Shown here: piece by piece, positions 1 to 9,545 of the stretch | Numbering within the stretch: the first letter of the stretch is position 1 | Layout of the letters: the number at the start of each line of letters is the position of its first letter | Source: Prauserella marina | GTDB taxonomy: Bacteria > Actinomycetota > Actinomycetes > Mycobacteriales > Pseudonocardiaceae | Direction: 5' to 3' | NCBI RefSeq assembly: GCF_002240355.1 | Contig: NZ_CP016353.1 | Span: 5,557,001-5,621,000, forward strand | Length of the DNA stretch: 64,000 bases | The notes under the pieces: model-generated | What the model saw: the letters and a program-made list of their open reading frames with translations, nothing else | Databases searched by the model: none | What the model was told of the DNA's origin: nothing | Program-made: the position numbers and the translations under genes

Positions 1-359
1 AGGATCAGTGCGTCGACACTGATGGGCGCATCGCGAGGTAGCGATGATGAACGGCTGCTCCACCGGGCGAGCTGTGTCATGACCGGCTCCAGTTCCGCAC
101 CCCACTCGGTGAGCTCGTACACCCACGACGATGCGGGCGCAGGCAACCTTCTGCGCTCGGTTATCCCCGACGCGGTCAGTTCGCGGAGCCGCTGGGCGAG
201 CATGTCGGTGCTGATTCCGGGCAGGGTGCTCAGCAGATCCGTGAACCGCTTCGGTCCGAGAACCAGCTCACGGGCGACGAGCAGTGCCCACCGATCGCCG
301 ACGAGATCCAGGCCATGAGCGATGGCGCACGCGTCGTCGTAACTCTTCTTACGTGCCAC
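1..359 (-). CDS. HxlR-family winged-helix regulator (3' end outside window)
   Basis: The minus strand reads VARKKSYDDACAIAHGLDLV..., followed by GDRWALLVARELVLGPKRF and a segment with DLLSTLPGISTDMLAQRLREL, which is the classic HxlR/DUF24 winged-helix core. It lacks its C-terminus because the window begins inside the gene. Two in-frame GTG codons are possible, at 368 and 359. I prefer 359 because AGGG sits six bases upstream of it, whereas it would touch the GTG at 368. HxlR proteins are DNA-binding repressors or activators that often sense reactive electrophiles or quinones through a cysteine; here one Cys lies in the N-terminal DDACAIAHG stretch. It is divergent from a tautomerase with a palindrome in between, so it probably controls that gene and itself. 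Confidence 0.85.
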   Translation of the reverse strand, partial: MARKKSYDDACAIAHGLDLVGDRWALLVARELVLGPKRFTDLLSTLPGISTDMLAQRLRELTASGITERRRLPAPASSWVYELTEWGAELEPVMTQLARWSSRSSSLPRDAPISVDALI

Positions 360-397
360 ACTCGTCACCCTATCTCACACTCTGTTAACCCAATTAA

Positions 398-418
398 TTA
401 CTTGGAAATTCCAAGTAA
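398..418. promoter_or_regulatory. Palindromic operator between HxlR regulator and tautomerase
   Basis: Two perfect 10-bp arms, TTACTTGGAA and TTCCAAGTAA, flank a single A. HxlR-type dimers bind palindromes of this size in the promoters of divergent target genes. The site lies about 39 bp upstream of the regulator start and 65 bp upstream of the tautomerase start. That this is the HxlR operator is inferred from position and symmetry. Confidence 0.7.
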
Positions 419-430
419 CATTGCTAGCGT
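402..430 (+). promoter_or_regulatory. Candidate sigma70-type promoter of the tautomerase gene
   Basis: A -35-like TTGGAA (402-407) and a -10-like TAGCGT (425-430) are separated by 17 bp. The -35 lies inside the palindrome, so protein bound there would block the promoter. The match to consensus is moderate. Confidence 0.4.
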
Positions 431-483
431 CAGCCAGGTTGGTGCGCACCAGCTCAGTCGGTCGAACGAAGGGAACAACACAC

Positions 484-891
484 ATGCCTGTTTTCACTGT
501 CGACGTCCCCGAAGGTGCCGCACCCGGAGCCAAGAGCAAGGTGCTGGCCGAGATCACCGCGGCCCTCGACGAGGCGTATCACGTCCCTGACACAAGGGGC
601 TGGATACGCGAGTACCGGACTGAGAATGTCGCGACAGACGGGGAAGTCGGCGTCCGGCCGATCCGCCCGGTCTGCACGCTGGAGGTCCCGGAACTCGGCA
701 ACCTGGATTCCAAACGGGCCCTGGTCCGCAGGGTGGAGTCGGCGATCGCGGAAGGTTACGCCGGACTCGCCGACGTCGATGAGGTGCTGATCCTGATCAA
801 CCACTATCCGTTGCACGACGTCGGGTGGCGATCGAGTCTGCAATCCGACAAACCCGAGATCGTCGAAGCGATGGCAAACCTGAATCCGTAA
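484..891 (+). CDS. Tautomerase-family protein
   Basis: 135 residues starting MPVFTVDVPEGAAPGAKSKV. After Met removal the protein would begin with Pro, the catalytic general base of the 4-oxalocrotonate tautomerase/MIF superfamily, and the following beta-strand plus helix fit that fold. The protein is about twice the length of the 60-residue tautomerases, as in fused-repeat members. The ATG at 484 is chosen because AAGGGA lies about nine bases upstream and because it exposes Pro as residue 2. It stands alone downstream of an HxlR operator and is followed by a strong hairpin. A role in isomerising or detoxifying an electrophilic keto/enol compound is an inference; the substrate cannot be read from the sequence. 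Confidence 0.75.
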   Translation: MPVFTVDVPEGAAPGAKSKVLAEITAALDEAYHVPDTRGWIREYRTENVATDGEVGVRPIRPVCTLEVPELGNLDSKRALVRRVESAIAEGYAGLADVDEVLILINHYPLHDVGWRSSLQSDKPEIVEAMANLNP

Positions 892-914
892 CCGGTCGCG
901 AATGGGGGGGTGCG

Positions 915-948
915 GGTTGGCCGGTTGGAGCTTTCCAGCCGGCCAACC
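915..948 (+). terminator. Hairpin terminator after the tautomerase gene
   Basis: A 15-bp stem (915-929 with 934-948, one G-U pair) closes a 4-base loop, 23 bp after the tautomerase stop. No T-run follows, as is common for actinobacterial terminators. Confidence 0.65.
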
Positions 949-1040
949 GGCTCTCGGATCTGCTGTTCATACTGGCCAGGGTCGCCAACCCCGACGGGGA
1001 CGTGCTGTGGCGTCCGGGCGGCGGAAGTTAGGCGCTGTAC

Positions 1041-1071
1041 GAAAAGGCCCCGCGCTCAGCCGGCGCGGGGC
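1041..1071 (-). terminator. Rho-independent terminator of the ATP synthase operon
   Basis: On the minus strand GCCCCGCGC (1071-1063) pairs with GCGCGGGGC (1055-1047) across a 7-base loop and is followed by CTTTTC. The stem overlaps the last codons of the DUF2550 gene, so the atp-DUF2550 transcript probably ends here. Confidence 0.8.
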
Positions 1072-1490
1072 ACCCTGCGGCCGGGAGGAGCCGACTCTAG
1101 CCAGGAAAGAAAACCGGTCAGCGCACCCGGCCCCATCGCGATCTCGATGGCTTCCTGCCGGTCGGACTCGCACCGCAGCACGGTCGAACCGGCTGGTACC
1201 GCGTAGGACTCGGTACCGATCGGCTCGCGCCGGTCGGCGATCTCAAGGTTTTCCCTGCGAAAGACACGATCAGGCCCGGTGCGCAGACTCCACACGCGAT
1301 ACCAGACGAACTCCTCGCCCTGGTACCGGCCGATGCCGAGATGCCAGCCGGAGCGCTCCTTGTCGGGTTGCCAGCGCAACGCGACACTGACCCCGCCGTG
1401 CTTGCGCATCTGAACCCAGCGCAGCGAGTACCACAGCGCGACGGCGAGCAGCACGAGCAGGAGGGCGAGGACCAGAAGTGCGATGTCCAT
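1056..1490 (-). CDS. DUF2550 membrane-anchored protein downstream of atpC
   Basis: 144 residues. The N-terminus MDIALLVLALLLVLLAVALW is a single membrane helix, followed by a basic segment and a soluble domain of about 115 residues containing WHLGIGRYQGEEFVWYRVWS and a RRENLEIADRREP stretch. This matches the DUF2550 family, which in actinobacteria nearly always follows atpC. The function is unknown. GGGAG lies six bases before the ATG. The gene starts 27 bp after the atpC stop and ends within the operon terminator, so it is co-transcribed with the ATP synthase. Whether it assists the synthase is not known. Confidence 0.8.
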   Translation of the reverse strand: MDIALLVLALLLVLLAVALWYSLRWVQMRKHGGVSVALRWQPDKERSGWHLGIGRYQGEEFVWYRVWSLRTGPDRVFRRENLEIADRREPIGTESYAVPAGSTVLRCESDRQEAIEIAMGPGALTGFLSWLESAPPGRRVPRAG

Positions 1491-1517
1491 GGCCGGCTCC
1501 CGCTCGCGTCGTCCGAG

Positions 1518-1883
1518 TCAGACCGACTGGCCAGCCGCCCTGAGACGCGCGCCTGCTCTGGCGCGCTCGGCCTCGTCGTCTCCGGTGAGCGCCTGCCGCG
1601 CAGCCGCGACGTCGATCTCCTCGCCGAGCTCGGCGGATTCCGCGAGAACACTGACGGAATCATGGGTAATCGACAGGAAACCACCGAACACGGCAGCCGT
1701 CAGGGTGTCGCCGTCGGTCGTGTTGATCTTCACGATGCCGCCCTCGACCAACTGGCCGAGCACTGGTTCGTGGCCAGGCATGACGCCAATCTCGCCCTCT
1801 GTGGTCTGGGCGACGACGAACGACGCCTTACCGGACCAGAGAAGGCGCTCGACAGCCACCAGCTCGACAGACATCTCAGCCAC
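1518..1883 (-). CDS. atpC: F1Fo ATP synthase epsilon subunit
   Basis: 121 residues. The protein has the N-terminal beta-sandwich of epsilon ([40 protein letters not shown]; note GVMPGH) and a short C-terminal helical tail ([19 protein letters not shown]). Epsilon sits on the central stalk of F1 with gamma and regulates rotation and ATP hydrolysis. The start is GTG at 1883, six bases after AAGGAG; an internal ATG at 1874 is less well placed. The C-terminal domain is short, as in other actinobacteria. The gene is separated from atpD by 121 bp that contain a long hairpin. Confidence 0.97.
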   Translation of the reverse strand: MAEMSVELVAVERLLWSGKASFVVAQTTEGEIGVMPGHEPVLGQLVEGGIVKINTTDGDTLTAAVFGGFLSITHDSVSVLAESAELGEEIDVAAARQALTGDDEAERARAGARLRAAGQSV

Positions 1884-1955
1884 GTAGCTCTCCTTCAGAT
1901 CGCGCGTCCCTCAAGTGTAATAGGAACGCAGGCGGTCCAGGGTGTGAGTATGCGA

Positions 1956-1995
1956 ACGACGGGGCCAGTTCCACAATGGACCCGGGCCCCGTCGT
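1956..1995 (-). promoter_or_regulatory. Stem-loop between atpD and atpC
   Basis: An 11-bp perfect stem (ACGACGGGGCC at 1956-1966 with its complement at 1985-1995) with an 18-base loop lies 9 bp after the atpD stop and 72 bp before the atpC start, inside the operon. It could attenuate transcription or protect mRNA ends and so lower epsilon output relative to beta. There is no T-run, so a full terminator is unlikely. Confidence 0.5.
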
Positions 1996-2004
1996 CCGCG
2001 ACAA

Positions 2005-3432
<1,428 letters not shown>

Positions 3433-4371
3433 TTACACATCACTTCCTGCAGCGGCGAGCGCGTCAGCCCCACCGACGATTTCACTGATCTCCTGGGTGA
3501 TCTGGGCCTGGCGGGCCTGGTTTGCCAGCCGGGTGTAGGTGTCAACCAGTTCACTCGCATTGTCCGACGCCGCCTTCATGGCGTTGCGCTGGGCGGCGAG
3601 CTCGGAAGCCGCCGATTCGAGCAACGCCGCGAAGATACGGGTGTTGATGTACTTCGGCAGCAGCGCGCCGAGCAGCTTCTCCGCGTTGGGCTCGAAGTCG
3701 TAGGTGGGAAGCAGGCCCTCGGCAGGCGCCTCGTCGGTGTACTCGACTTCCAGCGGAGCCATCCGCTTGGCGACCGGCGTCTGCGTGAGCATCGACCGGA
3801 ACTCGGTGTAGACGATGTGCAACTCGTCGACGCCGAGGACGCCGTCCTCGCCTGGCGAGGAGCCCTGGTCGTCCGCACCGGCCAGGAACCGCTGAACCAG
3901 CGTGTCGCCGACATCGGCCGCGTTCTCGTAGCGGGGCTGCTGGGAGAAGCCGGTCCACTTGTCGGCCACCGCGCGCTCGCGGAACCGGTAGTAGTCGACG
4001 CCCTTGCCACCGATGACGTAGAGCTGCGGGTCCTTGCCCTGCTCGCGCAACAGCGAAAGCAGCTCTTCGGTCGCCCTCAGCACGTTGGCGTTGTAGCCGC
4101 CGCACAGGCCCTTGTCACTGGTGACGACCAGCACCGCGACCCTGCTGGGGTTCTCGCGCTCGGCAAGCAGCGGGTGGTCGAGGTTGGCTGCCGCACCGGC
4201 GAGCGCGGAGAGCACGTTGGTGATCTCCGACGCGTAGGGCCGCGCAGCCGTGACCCTCGCCTGCGCCTTGCTGATGCGCGACGTGGCGATGAGCTCCATC
4301 GCCTTCGTGATCTTGCCGATCGACTTGGTCGACCGGATCTTCTGTCGCAGTTCGCGAAGCTGTGCAGCCAT
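3433..4371 (-). CDS. atpG: F1Fo ATP synthase gamma subunit
   Basis: 312 residues. The N-terminus [21 protein letters not shown] and the C-terminal [19 protein letters not shown] are the two long helices of the rotating coiled-coil shaft. The conserved [13 protein letters not shown] segment is present at about residue 82. It contains an insertion of roughly 20 residues near the middle ([17 protein letters not shown]), as in other actinobacterial gammas. It begins 6 bp after the atpA stop, so it is translationally close-coupled within the operon. Confidence 0.98.
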   Translation of the reverse strand: MAAQLRELRQKIRSTKSIGKITKAMELIATSRISKAQARVTAARPYASEITNVLSALAGAAANLDHPLLAERENPSRVAVLVVTSDKGLCGGYNANVLRATEELLSLLREQGKDPQLYVIGGKGVDYYRFRERAVADKWTGFSQQPRYENAADVGDTLVQRFLAGADDQGSSPGEDGVLGVDELHIVYTEFRSMLTQTPVAKRMAPLEVEYTDEAPAEGLLPTYDFEPNAEKLLGALLPKYINTRIFAALLESAASELAAQRNAMKAASDNASELVDTYTRLANQARQAQITQEISEIVGGADALAAAGSDV

Positions 4372-4377
4372 CAGCGA

Positions 4378-6018
4378 CTACTTCTTCGCGGCCGGACGGT
4401 GGACCTTGACCGACTCCTGGCCGACCTTCTCGGCGTCCATGGCGTCGGCTTCCGCCTCGTTGAGGGTGCGGCCCTCCGAGGTGGTGAAGCCCTTCTTGAA
4501 TTCCTTGACCGCCGCGACGACGCGCTCGGCGAGGTCTTCGCTCCACTTACCCTTGTCGCGGATCTCGGCGAGGATGTCGTCGTGCTTGTGCCGCACGTTC
4601 TGCAACAGCTCGTCGTTGAAGCGAGCGGTGTCCTCGACCGGCACCTCGTCGAAGTGCCCGTTGGTGCCGAGGTACACGGTGACGACCTGCTGCTCGACCG
4701 CGACCGGTGAGTACTGGGCCTGCTTGAGCAGCTCGTAGAGGCGAGCACCGCGGTCGAGCTGAGCTTTCGACGCCGCGTCGAGGTCGGACGCGAAGGCCGC
4801 GAACGCCTTGAGCTCCTCGTACTGCGAAAGGTCGATACGCAGCGAACCCGAGACCGTCTTCATAGCCTTGATCTGCGCGTCACCACCGACTCGGGACACC
4901 GAGGTCGTCACGTCGACCGCGGGCCGCTGACCCGAGTTGAACAGGTCGGACTGGAAGAAGCACTGGCCGTCGGTGATCGAGATGACGTTGGTGGGGATGT
5001 AGGCCGAGATGTCGTTGGCCTTGGTCTCGATGATGGGAAGACCGGTCATCGAACCCGCGCCGAGCTCGTCGTTCAGCTTCGCGCAACGCTCAAGCAGGCG
5101 CGAGTGCAAGTAGAAGACGTCGCCGGGGAACGCCTCGCGGCCCGGCGGGCGGCGCAGCAGCAGCGAGATCGCGCGGTAGGCCTCGGCCTGCTTGGTGAGG
5201 TCGTCGAAGACGATCAGCACGTGCTTGCCCTGGTACATCCAGTGCTGGCCGAGCGCGGAGCCCGCGTAGGGGGCGAGCCACTTGAACCCGGCCGAGTCGG
5301 AGGCGGGGGCCGCGACGATGGTCGTGTACTCCATCGCGCCCGCGTCTTCGAGCGACTTGCGCACGGAGGCGATCGTCGAGCCCTTCTGGCCGACGGCGAC
5401 GTAGATGCAGCGAACCTGCTTGCTCGGGTCGCCCGACTCCCAGTTGGCCTTCTGGTTGATGATCGTGTCGACGCAGACGGCGGTCTTGCCGGTCTTGCGG
5501 TCGCCGATGATGAGCTGACGCTGACCGCGGCCGATCGGGGTCATGGCGTCGATGGCCGTGATACCGGTCTGGAGCGGCTCGGACACCGGCTGACGCTGCA
5601 CGACCGAAGCGGCCTGCAATTCGAGAGCGCGACGCTCGTCGGCCTCGATGTCGCCGAGACCGTCGATCGGCTTGCCGAGCGGGTCGATGGTGCGGCCGAG
5701 GAAGTTTTCGCCGACGGGGACCGAGAGGATCTGGCCGGTCCGCTTGACCTCCTGCCCCTCCTCGATCGTCTCGTAGTCACCGAGGATGACGACACCCATC
5801 TCGCGTGCGTCGAGGTTCTGCGCGACGCCGAGGATGCCGCCGGGGAATTCCAGCAGTTCGTTGGCCATGGTCGACGGCAAGCCCTCGACGTGGGCGACAC
5901 CGTCACCGGTGTCGACGACGACGCCGACCTCTTCCCGGCTCACATCCGGGGAGTAACTCGAGACGTAGTTCTCGATCGCACTGCGGATCTCATCCGAGGA
6001 GATCGTCAGCTCCGCCAT
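4378..6018 (-). CDS. atpA: F1Fo ATP synthase alpha subunit
   Basis: 546 residues. The Walker A motif GDRKTGKT is at about 172-179 and the family signature ending in [13 protein letters not shown] is at about 380. The C-terminus is extended by some 35 residues ([19 protein letters not shown]...), a feature of actinobacterial alpha subunits that in mycobacteria suppresses ATP hydrolysis; whether it does so here is inference. The start [11 protein letters not shown] is the family-standard N-terminus. The gene lies 63 bp after atpH. Confidence 0.99.
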   Translation of the reverse strand: MAELTISSDEIRSAIENYVSSYSPDVSREEVGVVVDTGDGVAHVEGLPSTMANELLEFPGGILGVAQNLDAREMGVVILGDYETIEEGQEVKRTGQILSVPVGENFLGRTIDPLGKPIDGLGDIEADERRALELQAASVVQRQPVSEPLQTGITAIDAMTPIGRGQRQLIIGDRKTGKTAVCVDTIINQKANWESGDPSKQVRCIYVAVGQKGSTIASVRKSLEDAGAMEYTTIVAAPASDSAGFKWLAPYAGSALGQHWMYQGKHVLIVFDDLTKQAEAYRAISLLLRRPPGREAFPGDVFYLHSRLLERCAKLNDELGAGSMTGLPIIETKANDISAYIPTNVISITDGQCFFQSDLFNSGQRPAVDVTTSVSRVGGDAQIKAMKTVSGSLRIDLSQYEELKAFAAFASDLDAASKAQLDRGARLYELLKQAQYSPVAVEQQVVTVYLGTNGHFDEVPVEDTARFNDELLQNVRHKHDDILAEIRDKGKWSEDLAERVVAAVKEFKKGFTTSEGRTLNEAEADAMDAEKVGQESVKVHRPAAKK

Positions 6019-6081
6019 GTCGTTCCCGCTCTCACTTCGTTCTTGCCAGTGTGCAAAGTATGTGTTGTGTCGCTGTTCGGC

Positions 6082-6903
6082 TCAGCCGGCAAGCTGCCTG
6101 CGCAGCGCGTCCAGCCGACCGGCCGCGCTGCCATCGATGACCTCGTCGCCGACTCGTACCACCAAGCCCGCGCCGATCCTGTTGTCGAGCTGAACGTGCA
6201 ACGCGATCGCCCTGCCGTAGATCCGACCGAGATCGGCGGCCAGTTTGTCCCGCTGTTCAGTCGTCAACTCGGACGCGCTGCGGACATAGGCGACCGAGCG
6301 TTCCCTTCGCGCCGCGGCGAGCTTGACCAATGTGTCGACACCGCCCGCGACGCTCCGGCCCCGAGGCCGGACGACGGCCTGCTCGACAAGCACCTCGGTC
6401 ACCGGGTCCACCTTGTCGGCGAACAGGTTCCTCGCGAGGCGGCGCTTCGCCTCGACCGGCGAGGACATGTCGGACAGCGCCTGCTCCAGACCTGGCTCGC
6501 CTTCGACGATACGTGCGACCCTGAACAGCTCGTCCTCGACAGCGTCCAATTTGCCGGACTTCTCCGCGCTGATCAGCAGTGCGGAGATGCCAATGGACTC
6601 CAGGCCGTCGACGAGCTCACGCGGGTTGGACCAGCGGTTGCCCACTACGGCATCGAGCGCATTGAGGGCGGGTTCGGAGACCTTGCCTTCCAGCAGGGTC
6701 CTGACCAGCCGCTTGCGGGCCTCGGGGTCCGACGAACCGTCAGCGACGGCCCGGCGCAACCCGACCTCCTTGGTGAGCAGGTCGACCACGGAGAGCAGCT
6801 CTTCCCCGACGGCCGACGGGTCTGTTCCCGCGTCGCCGAGTACCTCGTCGAGACGGGTCTCGGCGAGGCTCAGAGCCTCCCGGCTCGCAGCATGCAGCGT
6901 CAT
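6082..6903 (-). CDS. atpH: F1Fo ATP synthase delta subunit
   Basis: 273 residues, longer than the 180-residue E. coli delta but normal for high-GC Gram-positives. The C-terminal part carries the OSCP/delta signature (VQLDNRIGAGLVVRVGDEVI, ending DGSAAGRLDALRRQL). Delta caps the F1 head and connects it to the peripheral stalk. It is separated from the b subunit gene by 13 bp. Unlike in mycobacteria, b and delta are separate genes here rather than a b-delta fusion. Confidence 0.96.
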   Translation of the reverse strand: MTLHAASREALSLAETRLDEVLGDAGTDPSAVGEELLSVVDLLTKEVGLRRAVADGSSDPEARKRLVRTLLEGKVSEPALNALDAVVGNRWSNPRELVDGLESIGISALLISAEKSGKLDAVEDELFRVARIVEGEPGLEQALSDMSSPVEAKRRLARNLFADKVDPVTEVLVEQAVVRPRGRSVAGGVDTLVKLAAARRERSVAYVRSASELTTEQRDKLAADLGRIYGRAIALHVQLDNRIGAGLVVRVGDEVIDGSAAGRLDALRRQLAG

Positions 6904-6916
6904 GTGCGCCTATCTC

Positions 6917-7471
6917 CTAGTTCCTGGCCCCGGCAGCGCCGTTGCCACTGGCCTCCAGCTCGGCGAGGAACCTGTCGACGGTGCCGCGACGGCGGGCCTC
7001 GTCCTCCAGCGACTCACCGACGATGCGGCTGGCGAGCTCGATGGAGTTGCGCCCGAGTTCGGCCCGCAGTTCGGCGACGATCTGCGCACGCTGGGCTTGA
7101 AGCTGGGCCTCGCCCTGCGCGACGATGCGCCGCGATTCCTCCTGCGCCTCCGCCCGCAGCTCTTCCTTGATCTGCTCGGCTTCGAGCCGGGCGTCGTCGC
7201 GGATCTTCGCTGCCTCGGTCCTTGCCTCGGCGAGCTGCGCCTTGTACTGGTCCAACGCCTGTTCGGCCTCGGCCTGAGCCTTTTCGGCCTTCTCGATGCC
7301 ACCCTCGATCTTCGCGGCCCGCTCCTCGTAGAGCTTTTCGAAGCGCGGCACAACGAGCTTGCGCAGCACCCAGAAAAGGAGCAGGAATGCGATTAGACCG
7401 ATGATGATTTCGGCAACATGCGGAAGAACAGGGTTGTACTCTTCAGCCGCCAGAATCATCGTCGTCTCCAC
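6917..7471 (-). CDS. atpF: F1Fo ATP synthase b subunit (peripheral stalk)
   Basis: 184 residues. There is one N-terminal membrane helix (IIIGLIAFLLLFWVLRKLVV) followed by about 130 residues of charged, Ala/Glu/Arg-rich helix that would dimerise as the peripheral stalk. It lies 38 bp after atpE and 13 bp before atpH. The start MILAAEEYNPVLP (ATG at 7459) is also possible; both lie in front of the same membrane helix. Confidence 0.96.
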   Translation of the reverse strand: METTMILAAEEYNPVLPHVAEIIIGLIAFLLLFWVLRKLVVPRFEKLYEERAAKIEGGIEKAEKAQAEAEQALDQYKAQLAEARTEAAKIRDDARLEAEQIKEELRAEAQEESRRIVAQGEAQLQAQRAQIVAELRAELGRNSIELASRIVGESLEDEARRRGTVDRFLAELEASGNGAAGARN

Positions 7472-7509
7472 TTCGTCCGGTTACTCACGGGGTGTCGGAT
7501 GAACCGACG

Positions 7510-7758
7510 TCAGCCCGCGAGGAAGAAGAGAACGAAGCCGAGCAGGGCCAGAACCTCGACCAGGGCGAAGGTGGTGAAGCCGATGTTCATCAGCTTGCCC
7601 TGAGCCTCCGGCTGGCGGGCGGTGCCGCTGATGACGGAGGAGAAGATCATGCCCACACCGATACCACCACCGATGGCACCGAGGCCGTAGCCGATGACGG
7701 CGAGACCCGAGTTGATGCTGGTCTCAGCGGCCTGCTGGGCGAGAACAATGGAGCTCAC
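7510..7758 (-). CDS. atpE: F1Fo ATP synthase c subunit (proteolipid ring)
   Basis: 82 residues forming two membrane helices. Helix 1 has the Gly-rich packing pattern GYGLGAIGGGIGVG, the polar loop has ARQPE, and helix 2 carries the ion-binding Glu at about residue 68 (FALVEVLALLG). This is a proton-type c subunit and the homologue of the bedaquiline target. It is preceded by a 105-bp gap after atpB and followed closely by atpF. Confidence 0.98.
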   Translation of the reverse strand: MSSIVLAQQAAETSINSGLAVIGYGLGAIGGGIGVGMIFSSVISGTARQPEAQGKLMNIGFTTFALVEVLALLGFVLFFLAG

Positions 7759-7863
7759 GTGTATTCCCTTTCCAACTTCGTCCGTATTCGATTAACGGGA
7801 AGCTTGCCTTTGATTCGAGCGGACGTCGTCTCCGCGTTCGACGTCCAGTATTGGTGGGTCGAC

Positions 7864-8646
7864 TCAGTGGTCTTCGGCCAGAGCCGCCCCGATGTAGTTG
7901 GCCGACAACAACGCGAAGATGAAAGCCTGGATGCACATGATGAGGGCCTCGATGAACGTCATCGCCAGCGCACCCGCGAAGGAGAACGCGGAAACGACCT
8001 TGACGATCCCGTCTCCGTGGAGGAGCAGGTATTCAGCCGAGATCCCGAACAACATGATCAGCAGGTGGCCCGCGAACATGGCCGCGAAGACTCGGATCGC
8101 GAGGGTGATCGGGTTCATGATGAACTTCGTGAAGAACTCGATCGGGGTGAGCAGCAGATAGACCAGCTTCGGAGCGCCGGGAGGCGCGAGCTGGTTCCGC
8201 AGGTACTTGCCGAGACCGTGCTTCCGAATGCCCGCGTAGTGATAGACGGGGTAGACGACCAGCGCCGACAGCGCCAGCGGGAACCCGATGTGGGACATCG
8301 TCGGGAACTGCAGAATCGGCACGATACCGAAGAGGTTGTTCACCAACACGAAGCTGAACAGCGCCAGAATGAGCGGGACGAAGCGCATGAAATCGGCAGC
8401 GCCGATCTGCTCACGCGCGATGTTGTTGCGCCCGAAGTCGTACGCCGACTCGACGAGGAACTGCCCCTTGCCGGGAACCACGCTCAGCTTCCTCGAAGCA
8501 AGCAGGAAGAAGGCGAGGATGATCACCACCGAGAGCACGACCAACAGCATGGGCTTGGTGACCCAGCCGAAAATCGGCGGCAAATTGAAGGCTTCCGCCG
8601 TCGGCGGCGTGAACACGTCACCTGCGGCTAGTACCAGCGCGCCCAA
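7864..8646 (-). CDS. atpB: F1Fo ATP synthase a subunit (proton channel)
   Basis: 260 residues with about five to six membrane helices. The essential Arg lies in LAIRVFAAMFAGHLL, and the C-terminal helix has ALIMCIQAFIFALLSANYIG. The a subunit forms the half-channels next to the c ring. The start is TTG at 8646 with AAGGAG six bases upstream; no ATG in frame gives a plausible N-terminus. It is the first atp structural gene after the atpI-like gene, from which it is separated by 313 bp. Confidence 0.97.
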   Translation of the reverse strand: MGALVLAAGDVFTPPTAEAFNLPPIFGWVTKPMLLVVLSVVIILAFFLLASRKLSVVPGKGQFLVESAYDFGRNNIAREQIGAADFMRFVPLILALFSFVLVNNLFGIVPILQFPTMSHIGFPLALSALVVYPVYHYAGIRKHGLGKYLRNQLAPPGAPKLVYLLLTPIEFFTKFIMNPITLAIRVFAAMFAGHLLIMLFGISAEYLLLHGDGIVKVVSAFSFAGALAMTFIEALIMCIQAFIFALLSANYIGAALAEDH

Positions 8647-8959
8647 CTAGGGCTCCTTCCGGTTCTCCCGGCCGGCGTTAACTCCGCCGGGGGAATCGTG
8701 ACAACCTGGACTTAACGTACCGGATTGATTTCCGGCCCCTTGCACGGGGATCTGACCTTCGATGCGGACGGTACCAGCACCGTTTTCGACCAAGCCGTAC
8801 GGGCGTACTTGAAGGACACCCGAACGAGCTAGGCGACTTGATCACGCCGCGCAAAGGTCGCCCGATCCCGGCGCCGACTCCTCGGAGGGCACCGACAACG
8901 GATAGCGACATTGTGACTAACGGGTGCCGGGCCCGGACCAGGGCCCCCCGGCGAACGGC
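8647..8959. promoter_or_regulatory. Intergenic region upstream of the ATP synthase operon
   Basis: I see no convincing gene in these 313 bp; a 77-codon frame at 8678-8911 has no family features. The segment next to atpB has inverted repeats (CCGGA-N6-TCCGG near 8723-8738 and a GCCGG/CCGGC pair near 8672-8692). A weak minus-strand promoter candidate is TTGTCA-17 bp-TTAACG. The region probably holds the promoter of atpB-atpC, separate from that of the atpI-like gene. Confidence 0.4.
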
Positions 8960-9499
8960 TCAGTCGGCCCGTTCGGTACGCGGTGTCCTCGGGATGATCA
9001 ACGTCGGCGTCTTCGTCGTCTTGAACGCCACGACCTCGGCGACCGCCCAAGACACGACCACGACGAGCATGCCGAAGGCCAGCGACGGCCTGCTGAAGCC
9101 GTCAGCGTCCTTGAGCACGAGCATGACCACCAGCAGCAACGACATTTTTATCGCGTATCCGCCGAGCGCAAGGTTCATCAGGCTGGCAGCGGGCTTGGTC
9201 GCCCCCACCCGCATCATCGTGATGGTGATCAGGGAACAGCCGAAGCCGAGGACCACACCGAAGCCGGCGCCGACGAGGCCGGGCCGGTCGGCGAGCACGG
9301 TGGCGACGCCGATGGTGACGAGGACGAGCGGCAGTGAGAGCCGCATGCCCCAGCGCATCATGGCGTCGGCCAGCCGGTAGACCGACTTCGCGTGTTCGGC
9401 GCGAGCCTCACGGGCCGCGTCGGCGTCAGCGGCATCAGCGGCGTTGACGGCGTCAGCGGCCTCGACGCCGATCGCGCGCTTGCCCGCGTCGTCACTCAT
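8960..9499 (-). CDS. AtpI-like membrane protein (ATP synthase assembly protein I)
   Basis: 179 residues from ATG 9499 (MSDDAGKRAIGVEAADAVN). An Ala/Asp-rich soluble N-terminus is followed by four predicted membrane helices (RLSLPLVLVTIGVATVLA; GLVGAGFGVVLGFGCSLITI; ASLMNLALGGYAIKMSLLLV; ASLAFGMLVVVVSWAVAEVV region). Position directly upstream of atpB and the four-helix layout match the AtpI family, which helps assemble the c ring or supply Mg2+ in other bacteria. The start is uncertain: the open frame extends to 9601, but MSDDAG is the more natural N-terminus. Confidence 0.7.
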   Translation of the reverse strand: MSDDAGKRAIGVEAADAVNAADAADADAAREARAEHAKSVYRLADAMMRWGMRLSLPLVLVTIGVATVLADRPGLVGAGFGVVLGFGCSLITITMMRVGATKPAASLMNLALGGYAIKMSLLLVVMLVLKDADGFSRPSLAFGMLVVVVSWAVAEVVAFKTTKTPTLIIPRTPRTERAD

Positions 9500-9545
9500 A
9501 CCTGTTCGTACCCGCTTCGTCTGGTCGCCTGCCCCTGACCCGCGC

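Noticed and set aside
892-1055. Plus-strand frames after the tautomerase gene (825-1390)
   Set aside because: They run through two terminator hairpins and antisense to the DUF2550 gene, so they are not genes.
8678-8911. 77-codon minus-strand ORF upstream of atpB
   Set aside because: No Shine-Dalgarno, no recognisable domain, Arg/Ser-rich composition typical of chance frames; the region is more likely the operon promoter.
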